DNA from: CAYUQT01 sp964596165
GTDB lineage: Bacteria; Planctomycetota; Phycisphaerae; UBA1845; JAFGLZ01
Assembly: GCA_964596165.1 (NCBI GenBank)
Contig: CAZQTW010000002.1
Span: forward strand, 121,484-185,483
DNA length: 64,000 nucleotides
Direction of reading: 5' to 3'
The translations under genes and the position numbers were made by a program. This document shows, in pieces, positions 9,332-18,174 of this stretch; position 1 is the stretch's first letter, and each line of letters begins with the position of its first letter. The notes under the pieces were generated by a model. That model saw only the letters and a list, made by a program, of their open reading frames with translations, searched no databases and was not told where the DNA came from.

Positions 9332-9827
9332 TGGCCATTTCCTTCAGGTCTTCGTCACCGGCCGGGATGGCGATCTGACCGCTGCGAGCCAGCGAGACGA
9401 TGCCCAACGGCCGGACCATCTTGAGCAGGCCGTCGATGGTCTTGTGATCGGCGGGCAGCTCCAGCGTAATCGTTTTGTCGGCCAGACCGAGCACGCGGGC
9501 CTGAAACAACTCGGCCACCTGCATGACCCGCGGAATGGTCTCCGGGCGAATGCGGACCTTCACCAGCAGCAACTCGCGGGCGAAGAACTCCTCGCTCGCA
9601 AGGTCCTCCAGCCGAATCACCACGTCGAGCGAGCGGCATTGACGCTCGGCCTCGAGCACGGTCTGATCGTCGCCCACCACCACGATGGTGGCGCGGCTGA
9701 CATGGATATCCTCCGTCTCGCCGACCGCCAGACTCTCGATGTTGATGCCCTTGCTCGAGAAGGCCTCACTGACTTTCGCCAGCACGCCCGGCTGATTCCG
9801 AACGAGACACGATAGGGTGTGTTTCAT
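9276..9827 (-). CDS. ilvN: Acetolactate synthase small subunit-like ACT protein
   Basis: A 183-residue protein beginning MKHTLSCLVRNQPGVLAKVS. This is the N-terminal ACT domain of the regulatory subunit of acetolactate synthase, followed by GINIESLAVGETEDIHVSRA and a second domain with ELLLVKVRI and ELPADHKTIDGLLKMV. The subunit normally binds the catalytic IlvB and confers valine feedback inhibition in branched-chain amino acid synthesis. No ilvB or ilvC lies next to it here; instead it overlaps a phosphate acyltransferase gene. A GTG three codons upstream is an alternative start. The family call is firm; partnership with IlvB encoded elsewhere is inferred. Confidence 0.85.
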   Translation of the reverse strand: MKHTLSCLVRNQPGVLAKVSEAFSSKGINIESLAVGETEDIHVSRATIVVVGDDQTVLEAERQCRSLDVVIRLEDLASEEFFARELLLVKVRIRPETIPRVMQVAELFQARVLGLADKTITLELPADHKTIDGLLKMVRPLGIVSLARSGQIAIPAGDEDLKEMAIEPESHPHVWRTGGSSAS

Positions 9828-9991
9828 GGGCACCACTCTAACCTCGAATGTCCACCCGCATCAACCGCCGCCGGAGGATTCACGGACGACGTTGACCGCC
9901 ACACGTCGCCTGGATTGCCCGCCCTCGCGCGGTTACGATGACGCACCGCTTCGGAATGATTACCATCAATCCGCCCAGGCGGAGGCGAGGC

Positions 9992-11164
9992 ATGTTCTCA
10001 GCCTACATGTGGTGTTATCCGTGGGACCTCCTCGACGAGGGGATCGATCGGGCTTTGGACCGGATGCAGGAGGTCGGCGTCAGTGGCATCTGTGTGGCCA
10101 CGCTCTACCACAGCATCGAACACCTGCGGATGCATACGGCGTACGCCGACAAACCGCGGGCGTACATTCACGCGGCGGCGGCTTACTTCCGCCCCGAACC
10201 CGGTCGCTACGCCAACACGAGGCTGCGCCCGGTCGTGGCCGAATGGCTCAAGTCGCGAAACCCGCTGGAGGAGTTCGGCGAGGCATGCAGCAGCCGAGAG
10301 CTGAGTCTACGAAGCTGGACAGTGTGTTGCCACAATTCGACCTTGGTCCGGAAACGACCGGAGGTCGCCATCAAGAACGCCTTCGGCGACATCAACCCGA
10401 CGTGGATGTGCCCGATCAATCCCGACGTCGGCGAGTACCTTCGTGCCGTCGTCGAGGACTTGTCGAACAACTATCCCTTCGAGGCGATTGAGCTTGAATC
10501 GCCCGCCTTCAACAGCGCCCGACATTACCACACACATGTCAAGATGGGCTTGACTCCGGGTCCGGTCGAACACTTCCTGCTCAATCTCTGCCTGTGCGAA
10601 TCGTGTCGGCAGGCCGCCGTCGCCGGCGACGTCGACGTCGAAATGGTCGCTCGTTCGGTCAAGGCGGAGTTGGAGAAGTGGTTCACCCGTGCCAAGCCGT
10701 CCGGCGAATCCGTGGAAGACCTTATCCATCGCAACCCACCTCTCCGGGCCTTCATCCAATGGCGAGCGGAGCAGGCGGCCGCGCTCATTCGCCGGATCCG
10801 CTCCACGTGCCGGTCCGATTTGGTCCTGTACGCCGAGCCGGACGTGTACGGCTCGGCGATGAACCTGGCGGACGTAGCCAAAGACATTCATCAGGTCGTT
10901 GGAACCTGCTACACCTCTCAGACCGAGGTAATCGACCAAACCGTTCGGCGATTGGCCGGCGCGATAGGCGGCAAGGAGCGGCTGAGTGTCGGGCTGATGA
11001 CCTATCCTCCGGCATCGGCCGACGCTCCCATGTTGGCCAGGCACGTCCATCGGGTTGCCGAACTCGGGGTCCCGTCGGTTCACCTCTACCACTACGGCAT
11101 CATGCCGGAGGAGTGCCTGACCTGGACACGACAGGCTCTGCGGAAGCCCAGACGAGAGGGATAG
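9992..11164 (+). CDS. Uncharacterised TIM-barrel-like protein with CxxC pair
   Basis: A 390-residue protein. The start at 9992 (MFSAYMWCYPWDLLDEG) has a strong GGAGG site six bases upstream, while the ATG at 9938 has none. There is no signal peptide. Segments such as VSGICVATLYHSIEHLR, WMCPINPDVGEYLRAVVEDL and FEAIELESPAF, with LCLCESCRQ near residue 200, resemble the barrel-type glycosidase-like proteins in which a (C)xCxxC(R) block follows an active-site strand. I do not recognise a named family. The CxxC pair may bind zinc. Function unknown; a carbohydrate role is only suggested by the fold-like pattern and neighbours. Confidence 0.6.
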   Translation: MFSAYMWCYPWDLLDEGIDRALDRMQEVGVSGICVATLYHSIEHLRMHTAYADKPRAYIHAAAAYFRPEPGRYANTRLRPVVAEWLKSRNPLEEFGEACSSRELSLRSWTVCCHNSTLVRKRPEVAIKNAFGDINPTWMCPINPDVGEYLRAVVEDLSNNYPFEAIELESPAFNSARHYHTHVKMGLTPGPVEHFLLNLCLCESCRQAAVAGDVDVEMVARSVKAELEKWFTRAKPSGESVEDLIHRNPPLRAFIQWRAEQAAALIRRIRSTCRSDLVLYAEPDVYGSAMNLADVAKDIHQVVGTCYTSQTEVIDQTVRRLAGAIGGKERLSVGLMTYPPASADAPMLARHVHRVAELGVPSVHLYHYGIMPEECLTWTRQALRKPRREG

Positions 11165-11476
11165 TCGGCCGTGGCCAAGGGGTGCAAAGGCGTTTTTCCG
11201 CCGGAAGCATGGTCCACCTCCAAGATGCCCACGGCAACATAGGTCTCGATGGGGTCGCGCCACCCCATGGGAGGACGGGACAGATCGTCCGATTTGAGAA
11301 TGCCGGCAACCCGGAGTCCGGCTGGAAGACATACCTCGTTAAGGAGTGGTCATTCGCAGGCGGGCGGGGGGTGCTCGGGTCGGACCTTCGAAATATCGCG
11401 GCCCGGACGACGGTTCTAACCGTCTTTCCGGGCCGCAGGAAAAGTCACCGATCAGGCCAAACGATCGTTCACGGCC
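11165..11476. other. Intergenic region between convergent genes
   Basis: Apart from the long hairpin at 11398-11436, no gene or other signal is supported here. The frames open on the plus strand continue the shadow of the upstream gene. Confidence 0.6.
11398..11436. terminator. Long two-part hairpin, probable bidirectional terminator
   Basis: The arms GCGGCCCGGA (11398-11407) and TCCGGGCCGC (11427-11436) pair perfectly. Inside, GACGGTT pairs with AACCGTC around a two-base loop. It lies between convergent genes ending at 11164 (plus) and 11477 (minus). There is no clear T-tract on either side, so termination is inferred from place and stability. Confidence 0.6.
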
Positions 11477-12991
11477 TTATGTTCCCTCCCCGCCGGCGGG
11501 TGCGGGCGGCGTTTGGCCTTCCGTTGGGGCGGGAGCTTCCGTCTTTGGCGGCTCCGCGGGTTTCTCCGCGGCCGGTGTCGGGGCGGCGGCCGGTGCCAGC
11601 GTCTCTTCCTCGTACTCCTCGAGATAGACATCCTCGATGTCCGTGGCGTCGACTTCGCGGCGGAGCAGGTAATAGATCAGCGTGCTGGACGAGAAGAAGA
11701 AACTGATGACAAACGAGGCTACCAGCCCCACGACGATGAAGGTCCACACCGCAATGAAGAAAGCGGCAAAGGTCTCGGAACCGTTCAAGGTGCCCGTTCC
11801 AAGACCGAACTCGCCGAAGAACCGGCCGGGTTCCAGTATCGCCGTCCGCTGCCAGATCGCGTCCAGCTTGCCCACGGCTGCGTTCTTGCCGCTTCCGTCC
11901 ACATTCATGCCCAGTCCGGCGGCCATGTGCGTCGCATTGAGCACGAGGTGGGCGAAGAGCCGCACGAACAGATAGCAGATCGATCCGTAGATCCCGCTGA
12001 CCAGCACGTAGAAACTCGTCCGCCAAGGTTTGCTGTAGACGTAACTGAAGGATCGGCTCAGGGCGTCGAAGCTGTCGGAACCCTCAACGGCCACGGTGGG
12101 GAACATCAGCATGAAACCGCCGACGGCGCCGACCATCACCAGCACCATGATGAAGCCGCCGAAGAGGGCGAGCGGCCAGAGCAGGCCCGCCACGATTTCG
12201 CCCAGGTACGGAATGGCACAAAACAGGCCGCCTAAGAACACCACGGCACCGATCACGCACACGAGGGCGATCGGTATCAACGGGGCGGAAAAGAAGCTGA
12301 ACAACTTTCGCCCGCTAAACCGCAAGGCCTGCTTAATGGCTATCTTCTCATCGCGCGCCGCGTGGAGCGCGGCAATCCGGCAGACCGCGCCGCCGAAAAG
12401 AGACCAAATCAACAGGGCGATGACGGTAAACACCACCGCGTAAAACCAATGGGCGCAATAGAACCATACGATTCCGCCCATCGCATTCACCAACGCGTTC
12501 TTCAATCCGGAGGGTGGCACGGTGTTCATTCCAAAGTTCAGCGTCAGCAGCGCCCTGACTGCACTATGAAACGCCGAACGCTCATGGGCAAACAATGTTC
12601 TGAAAATACCCCTCTCGGTCGCTTGAGGACCTTCCTTGCTTGGCTTGGTCTTGCTGCAGGCCTCCGCGAGCTTGCGGGTATCGGAGCGCCACTGACAGAA
12701 CTTCTTGCCGCCGCGGCAATCGATGAAAGCCTGGACTTCGGTCGTCTCCATCCTGGACGGCATCAGCCCGGGAACCAGGGTGCTCATCGGGCGTTCACTC
12801 ACCGTCAGGACTATCGCCTTGGGCCAGATAGCGTCCATCACGTTGCCGAGGCAGTATGTCAGCAACACCGCTACGAGCACCAACAAGAGCTTGCTCGGGT
12901 GGACCGCCAGCCGAAAGGAGCGAAACAGATGGGTAAACGGAAACGCCTCGCCCCAGTTGATCCGTCGCAGTTCCTGCTGGTCGTCCGGCAT
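11477..12991 (-). CDS. Multi-pass membrane protein with acidic and Pro/Ala-rich tail
   Basis: A 504-residue protein with about six hydrophobic segments, including LLLVLVAVLLTYCLG, WFYAVVFTVIALLIWSLFGG, LIPIALVCVIGAVVFLGGLF, LALFGGFIMVLVMVGAVGGF and FFIAVWTFIVVGLVASFVIS. A soluble loop with three Cys lies at about residues 90-110. The C-terminal 50 residues are acidic, then rich in Pro, Ala and Glu. No enzymatic motif is seen. It is transcribed after the giant coiled-coil gene on the same strand, but a good promoter at 13174-13201 suggests its own transcription. Inner-membrane location is inferred. Function unknown. Confidence 0.75.
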   Translation of the reverse strand: MPDDQQELRRINWGEAFPFTHLFRSFRLAVHPSKLLLVLVAVLLTYCLGNVMDAIWPKAIVLTVSERPMSTLVPGLMPSRMETTEVQAFIDCRGGKKFCQWRSDTRKLAEACSKTKPSKEGPQATERGIFRTLFAHERSAFHSAVRALLTLNFGMNTVPPSGLKNALVNAMGGIVWFYCAHWFYAVVFTVIALLIWSLFGGAVCRIAALHAARDEKIAIKQALRFSGRKLFSFFSAPLIPIALVCVIGAVVFLGGLFCAIPYLGEIVAGLLWPLALFGGFIMVLVMVGAVGGFMLMFPTVAVEGSDSFDALSRSFSYVYSKPWRTSFYVLVSGIYGSICYLFVRLFAHLVLNATHMAAGLGMNVDGSGKNAAVGKLDAIWQRTAILEPGRFFGEFGLGTGTLNGSETFAAFFIAVWTFIVVGLVASFVISFFFSSSTLIYYLLRREVDATDIEDVYLEEYEEETLAPAAAPTPAAEKPAEPPKTEAPAPTEGQTPPAPAGGEGT

Positions 12992-13173
12992 GGGTTACTC
13001 CTCCTTCATCGAGTGGTTGGGCACACCAACAGCGCACGACCCCACCATGGGGTCACAATACATCTGCGTAACTACGGACTGACCTTGAGTAGTCCATCGC
13101 TGCGGCATTTACCGGTGGGTTGGCCCGAAGTCCAACCTCCGACCGCGCCAACGCTTGCAGCCTAACGGGAGGT

Positions 13174-13201
13174 ATTATAGCCGGTGGCACGGACGCGGCA
13201 A
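13174..13201 (-). promoter_or_regulatory. Sigma-70-type promoter for the membrane protein gene
   Basis: On the minus strand TTGCCG (13196-13201) is followed by a 16-base spacer and a perfect TATAAT (13174-13179). It lies about 180 bases upstream of the gene starting at 12991 and just after the end of the coiled-coil gene. Confidence 0.65.
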
Positions 13202-13277
13202 TGCCTTTCTTGCCTTTTTTCGTCTCACAACCGGCTCACGGGAAAGAAGTTAAGACGAGGACCGACCGGACAGACCG

Positions 13278-16200
13278 TCACCGCCCCGGTCGACGCACCG
13301 GGAGCGGCTTTCGAGGCTTGGAAACCACACGGGGCGGCGGCTGGTGACCATTCGCCACGACCCACGTCAGGGCCCACGTTACCGCAAATGCCAAGACAGC
13401 CGCCCCGGCCGCCCATACGGCCAGTTGCCGCTGATTGGCGATCCCCCCCGCTACGACGGCCCCTGAGAAATCGGCTCTGTCCGTCGGACGCGCCAATGAG
13501 GCATTGCCTGTCCTGCGCCGCAAGGCTTCCATGTCGGCATCCGCCTCGGCAAGCCGCGCTTCGGCGAGCTTGACCTTCTCCTCGGCTGCCTGCACCGCCG
13601 CCTGCCGGCGTTCGAACAGCATCTGTGCATCATAGGCTTGGCCCAGTTGCACCGTCAGACGCAACACCTCGTCGACCAGTCTGTCGCGGCTCGCGGCAAG
13701 TTGGGCCGCCTGTGTTCGGAGCTCGAGCCGACGCTGTTCCCTTTGTTCGTTCGCCTGATCGCTGACCCGTCGTTCCATTCCGGCGGCAATCTGCTTCTGA
13801 CGGTCCACCACACGGCGCTGCAATTGGGCCACCTGTTTCAAGCAGGCCTCGAGCCGCGGATTGCTCATCGGAATGATCTCCGCGCCGACGTTGGCGAATG
13901 TCCGACGTGCGGACGTCAACTCCTCCGCTTGCTTCCGCAATGCGTCCTGGATCACGATGCGACGGGTCATGTCCTCTCCGCCCGTCTGGGCAATGGCCTG
14001 AACCTGGGCATTGATGGCCATGATCGGCTGACTGAGACGATCGAGAAACTCGGACAGGACACGCTCCGCCTGCTGTTGCTCGGTCGTCATGTCCGACTTC
14101 TCCGAAGGATTGTCCGATCGACGCAGTTTCTGGAGTTGTCCTTCCCAATCTTTCCGGACATCGGCGGTCACCTGGCGGCACGTGGCAAGTTCGGCCCGGA
14201 TCCGCTTCAAGGCGGCCTCAACGTCTTCGGCGTTACGTCCCTCCAACTTGGAGGCCACCTCGCGATCGAAGGCTCCGATCTTCTCGACCAGCGAGGTCAG
14301 GGGCTGTCGAGCAGCATCGAGTCCGTCCAAGAGATAGCCGCGAAGCTGTTGCTCGCGCAACCGCAACTGCACCATATCCTGCCGCAATTGCGGATCCTCG
14401 GCAAACGCATTCTGAAGGGCGGTCGCATCCACCTCGGTTGCGGTTTGACTGGTCGAGAAGGCCGCCAGGCGTTGTTCGGCGGCTTGGGCGGCTTGTCTGG
14501 CCGGCTCGAGCTTTTCCATGACCGCCGCCCACTGTTTTTGCAGTACTTCGGCCGAAGGATCAGGACGCCGAACGTCCCCCTCACTCCGAATCCGACTCAG
14601 CTCACCCATCGCCCGATCCCGTTCCTGCCGGAGGCGTGCCCCTCGTGCCTGCAATGCCTTCAATTCCTCGGGGGCGGATCCCGAGGCCGAATCGTGCATG
14701 ACGGGAGGATTGTTGATCCTTGCTTTTAGCGCTTCACCCAACCCACCGATGATCGCTCGAGCCCGCTTGGGATCCGTGGTCACGGCACGAAGCCGAATCT
14801 GACTCTCGTCGGGGAAGGTCCGAATCTCGATCACCCCGCCGGGACCCATCATGGCTCGAATGTCGTCCGGACGGATGTCGGCGTCGAGCGACTGCGCAGC
14901 CGCACTGAGAACCGCGTGCGAACGTAGCGCGTCGGCATACTGGCCCAGCGCGTCAGCCATCGGCGATTCGGTGGTAAGGCTGATAATGCCCTGAACCTCG
15001 CGACGCGGGCCGATACCCACAACCACCGCCACCGCCGCCGCCACCGCGAACAGCGCCGAAGCAACGAGGGCGCGACGAAGGCTGAAGCCTCCCACCTCGA
15101 CGATGACGGGGCGACCGTCCGATTCGGATTGACTTTCGATAGCCTTCTGAAGTGTGGCGACCTCTTCCGCCAGCCGGCGCTCTCGCTCGGCCAGATCGGC
15201 CGCTTGTCGGGTCAGTTCCTCACGTCGTTTGTCCAAGGCGGACCGCTCTTCAGCGACCTCTTTGGACGCCTCCAGCCGCTCGCGCTCCAACGCCTTTCGT
15301 TCGGCCTCGACGTGAGCGAGTTGCTCCGCCAGACGCTTTTGTTCCTCGACAAGGTTCTGCTTCGTCCCGGAGACGGCCTGGGTCTGGCGCTCGAATTCGG
15401 CCTTCGCGGCCGTTAACTGGTCGACCTGCCGCTTGACCTTGGCCTCGGCAGCTTGGCAGTGCTGCTCGACCTGCTGGCGGGTTTGCGCGAGTTTCTGGGC
15501 CTGTTCCTCCATCGCCAACCGTTCCCGTTCCATCCGGAGCATCTTGCTTTCCAGATCCTCAAGCTTCGGTGCCAGCGCGCTTCGTTGGACTTCGAGTTCG
15601 GCTGTCTTTGCCTGGATATCGGCGGCTTGATCGGCGAGTTGCCGACGGAGTCGCTCGAGGTCGTCGCCCAATTGCCTCAGCTCGCCGTCGCGCCTGTCGA
15701 GCTCGGCCGATCGAGCGTCAAACTCGGCCTGCGTTCTCAGGATGCGCTCGCGATCGGCGGCGAATTCGGCAATCTGCCTGTCAAGCTCCGCCGCACGCCG
15801 GTCGCATTCGGACCGCACCTCGGCCAAGCGATGCTCCTCGGCCTCAAGATGCCGCCACCACTCGTCCGACTTCGCCTGCCGATCGTCGAGTTCCTTTTGA
15901 CGTGCGGCCAACAAATGTCCGCGCTCGGTCACCTGGGCCAGTTGCGCGTCGAGCTGATCCAACTTCCTTCGAAGATCCAGTCGTTGCTGCTCCGCCTCCT
16001 TCTGGGCCTTTTCGCGGGCTTCACGAAGCTGGTCCAATTCCGTGTCCAACTGGGTCTGTCGCTCGACGAGTTGCTCCCGCTGGGCGGCGAGAGCGGCTCG
16101 CTGCTTCTCGATCCCCTCGGCTCGACTCGCGATCGCGGTCTGCTCGGCGGTCAGGCTCGCCCGTTGGTCCTCAAGTTGCTGCGACTGGGCGGCGAGCCGA

Positions 16201-16982
16201 TCGCGTTGCGCGCGAAGCTGAACCTGTTCCTGCTCGAGCTGTTCGATTCGTTGACGAAGCTCCACTCTGGCCGCTTCCATCGCGGCATGATCTTGCTGAA
16301 GCTGTGCCTGAGCGGCATGCAGACGTTCCCGCTCGCCCTCCAATTCGCGTCGTTGGGCGGCAAGTTCATCTCGTTTGGCCTGAAGGTCGTCGGACTGTTT
16401 TCGGAGGCCGTTCTTCTCCGCCTCGACCCGCGCAAGGTCTTCGGCCAGCGTTTCGCGATTGTGTTGGACCTGTTCGTGAAGGGCCTGGATCTGCCGACGT
16501 TCGGCCTCCAGTTCGGCCTGTTGTTGAAGGTAGAACTCGGCCAAACGGTCGACCTGTTGACCGCTGTGTCGGCCTTCGACGGCTTCACTGAGGCGTTGAA
16601 TCTCGGCGCGAGCCTCGAGCAATTGCTGGTTGGCCTGCGCGATTTCCCGACGCTGGGCCTCAAGCTCGGTTTCACGTCGATCGATTTCGAGCTGTTGCGA
16701 ATCGAGCTGCGCCTCTCGCGAGGCGAGTGACGCCAGGGTCTCCTCCAACTCACGCCGCTGGGCGTCAAGGCGCACCTGCTGCTGGGCCAACCGAGCCTCC
16801 CAATCAGCGGCGCCACCATTCAGGGCGCCAACCGCCTGCTGCCAGGCTGCTCGCTCCGCTTCGAATCGCTGCCGGTCGGCGGCCAGCAGCGTCCTTTCAT
16901 GCTCGATCTGTTCCTGAAGCGTCTCGATGCCGGAATGCCCCTCCGGACCGTTTGAGTCCAGTCTGCCTTTGCCGCTCTTCAT
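13278..16982 (-). CDS. Giant coiled-coil protein with Wzz-like membrane topology
   Basis: A 1234-residue protein. Residues about 15-620 are almost pure heptad-rich coiled coil, dense in Gln, Arg, Glu, Ala and Leu. A membrane span follows at about 635-658 (ALVASALFAVAAAVAVVVGI). Then comes a segment resembling Wzz/chain-length-determinant proteins (REVQGIISLTTESPMADALG; RLRAVTTDPKRARAIIGGLG), a second coiled coil, and a second span near 1182-1208 (LAVWAAGAAVLAFAVTWALT). The end is basic. The arrangement of span, extracytoplasmic coiled coil and span is that of polysaccharide co-polymerases. The 600-residue cytoplasmic coiled coil in front is unusual. No kinase domain is present. Role in polysaccharide export or envelope structure is inferred. 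Confidence 0.75.
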   Translation of the reverse strand: MKSGKGRLDSNGPEGHSGIETLQEQIEHERTLLAADRQRFEAERAAWQQAVGALNGGAADWEARLAQQQVRLDAQRRELEETLASLASREAQLDSQQLEIDRRETELEAQRREIAQANQQLLEARAEIQRLSEAVEGRHSGQQVDRLAEFYLQQQAELEAERRQIQALHEQVQHNRETLAEDLARVEAEKNGLRKQSDDLQAKRDELAAQRRELEGERERLHAAQAQLQQDHAAMEAARVELRQRIEQLEQEQVQLRAQRDRLAAQSQQLEDQRASLTAEQTAIASRAEGIEKQRAALAAQREQLVERQTQLDTELDQLREAREKAQKEAEQQRLDLRRKLDQLDAQLAQVTERGHLLAARQKELDDRQAKSDEWWRHLEAEEHRLAEVRSECDRRAAELDRQIAEFAADRERILRTQAEFDARSAELDRRDGELRQLGDDLERLRRQLADQAADIQAKTAELEVQRSALAPKLEDLESKMLRMERERLAMEEQAQKLAQTRQQVEQHCQAAEAKVKRQVDQLTAAKAEFERQTQAVSGTKQNLVEEQKRLAEQLAHVEAERKALERERLEASKEVAEERSALDKRREELTRQAADLAERERRLAEEVATLQKAIESQSESDGRPVIVEVGGFSLRRALVASALFAVAAAVAVVVGIGPRREVQGIISLTTESPMADALGQYADALRSHAVLSAAAQSLDADIRPDDIRAMMGPGGVIEIRTFPDESQIRLRAVTTDPKRARAIIGGLGEALKARINNPPVMHDSASGSAPEELKALQARGARLRQERDRAMGELSRIRSEGDVRRPDPSAEVLQKQWAAVMEKLEPARQAAQAAEQRLAAFSTSQTATEVDATALQNAFAEDPQLRQDMVQLRLREQQLRGYLLDGLDAARQPLTSLVEKIGAFDREVASKLEGRNAEDVEAALKRIRAELATCRQVTADVRKDWEGQLQKLRRSDNPSEKSDMTTEQQQAERVLSEFLDRLSQPIMAINAQVQAIAQTGGEDMTRRIVIQDALRKQAEELTSARRTFANVGAEIIPMSNPRLEACLKQVAQLQRRVVDRQKQIAAGMERRVSDQANEQREQRRLELRTQAAQLAASRDRLVDEVLRLTVQLGQAYDAQMLFERRQAAVQAAEEKVKLAEARLAEADADMEALRRRTGNASLARPTDRADFSGAVVAGGIANQRQLAVWAAGAAVLAFAVTWALTWVVANGHQPPPRVVSKPRKPLPVRRPGR

Positions 16983-17374
16983 CGTTGACGACCTCCGACC
17001 ACCGGCGAACCGTCGATCCCGTCGACCGCCCGATCCGGGTTCACGCCTGACGCATGCCCCAAGGCGTCAAGGGTTCTCACATCCTCCACCTTCATGACAC
17101 GGTCCGAACCCAGAACAGGACCTCCAGGTCCGTCCCACCCTTCCTTGGCGTCATAGGCGTAGTTTGCTGTGCCCGGCCGGTGCCTTGCCTCGACTCTTCG
17201 GCAGGGCAACACGGCCACGGATCGGTTGCCTGCCCTCTGCGTGCCCGGCGGCCGCACGAAAGGCTTCGTCACCCCGTAAGCCCATTCTATCGAAACAGGT
17301 TTTCCAGTCCAATAGCGTTTTGCGAGGGCGACCACGGGCCCAGCAGGAAGCCGGCCTCGCTGCCTTTCGAGAGG
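16983..17374. other. Upstream region of the coiled-coil gene, no gene supported
   Basis: The stretch between the coiled-coil gene start and the hairpin at 17385 holds open frames on both strands, but none gives a recognisable or compositionally convincing protein. It presumably contains the promoter of the coiled-coil gene, which I could not place. Confidence 0.5.
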
Positions 17375-17432
17375 AAAAATAAAACAGAGAGCATGTTCGG
17401 TCGGACCAAGAACTCCGTGCCGCTGCTCTCTG
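17375..17432 (-). terminator. Intrinsic terminator of the zinc-ribbon gene
   Basis: On the minus strand CAGAGAGCA (17424-17432) pairs perfectly with TGCTCTCTG (17385-17393) across a 30-base loop and is followed at once by TTTTATTTTTC. It lies about 95 bases beyond the stop of the minus-strand gene at 17528. Confidence 0.7.
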
Positions 17433-17527
17433 CGTACCGCATGGTTCCCCACCGGTAACCATTTCCTCGCCTGTGCCAATCGGCTACAGGTCGTGGAAAG
17501 AGCTACCGGCCGAGCGGTGTGTGTTCT

Positions 17528-17704
17528 CTACCCTCTCACAACATAGGTCCGTTTGCTACGCCGGTCACCGTGAGCACATCGCGGACAGACCCGGTTGCCT
17601 GGACCACACGAAGCGAATTCCTTGCCGCAGACCAAGCAGGCACGATGCTTGGCGATAGGGGGTGCTAAGGGTGCCGGTTTGCTTGCCCGAGAGTTACTGG
17701 CCAT
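17528..17704 (-). CDS. 58-residue zinc-ribbon protein
   Basis: A small gene on the minus strand starting at the ATG ending at 17704. After a short N-terminus rich in Pro, Ala and Ser it reads ACLVCGKEFASCGPGNRVCP, then RCAHGD. This gives CxxC, a single Cys, then CxxC, a likely zinc-binding ribbon. The basic tail is RRSKRTYVVRG. Similar very small one-ribbon proteins occur in Planctomycetota; their role is unknown, though nucleic-acid binding is plausible. No strong ribosome-binding site is visible. The terminator downstream supports a real transcript. Confidence 0.7.
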   Translation of the reverse strand: MASNSRASKPAPLAPPIAKHRACLVCGKEFASCGPGNRVCPRCAHGDRRSKRTYVVRG

Positions 17705-18099
17705 CACACACGCAACTTAGAAAGCCCAAAGCTTATTCCGTCCGCTGTGTGAACTACCACTGGAAAGCACGGCCGCTGAAATCCCATCTTCCATTAACGT
17801 AACATGATGCTACGCAAAACGCAATGAAGAAAAGCCGTTGGGGGGACGATTCTGTGACAATGGGTATCGAAAAAAGGGCGTGGTGCAATCGATTCCGTGG
17901 CCTCAACAGGACTCTTCTCCAGCGACGCCTTGGAACGTCCAACGCCTGGCCTTTTGACATCTCTTTCATCAATTCCGTCCGACCGTTTGCCTGCGGCGTC
18001 CCGAGTCTCCGTGGGGTAACCCACCGACATCGAGGTCAAACCATCGCATGGAGCCGCGGAATGGAACCGCGGAATCACGCGCCCTTGGCGCGAGGCCGC
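17705..18099. other. Intergenic region between divergent genes
   Basis: A 395-base region between the divergent zinc-ribbon gene and the promoter of the flavoprotein gene. No frame in it gives a recognisable protein. It is less GC-rich near 17740-17880 than its neighbours, as expected of a regulatory region. Confidence 0.5.
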
Positions 18100-18128
18100 T
18101 TGCGGATCTGCCGGCCTGTCGGGATAAT
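18100..18128 (+). promoter_or_regulatory. Sigma-70-type promoter for the NfnA/SudB-like gene
   Basis: TTGCGG at 18100-18105, a 17-base spacer and GATAAT at 18123-18128. Transcription would start near 18135, giving a leader of about 40 bases before the ATG at 18175. Confidence 0.7.
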
Positions 18129-18174
18129 GTCGTGTTCATCTGATGGGTCTTGTTGGCATGGGAGGAGTGGCGGA

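Noticed and set aside
15453..16730. Long plus-strand frame, Leu-rich and repeat-like
   Set aside because: It is the antisense reading of the coiled-coil heptads of the 13278-16982 gene.
16979..17479. 166-residue minus-strand frame
   Set aside because: It spans the terminator at 17385-17432, lacks any known motif or ribosome-binding site, and its composition is not protein-like.
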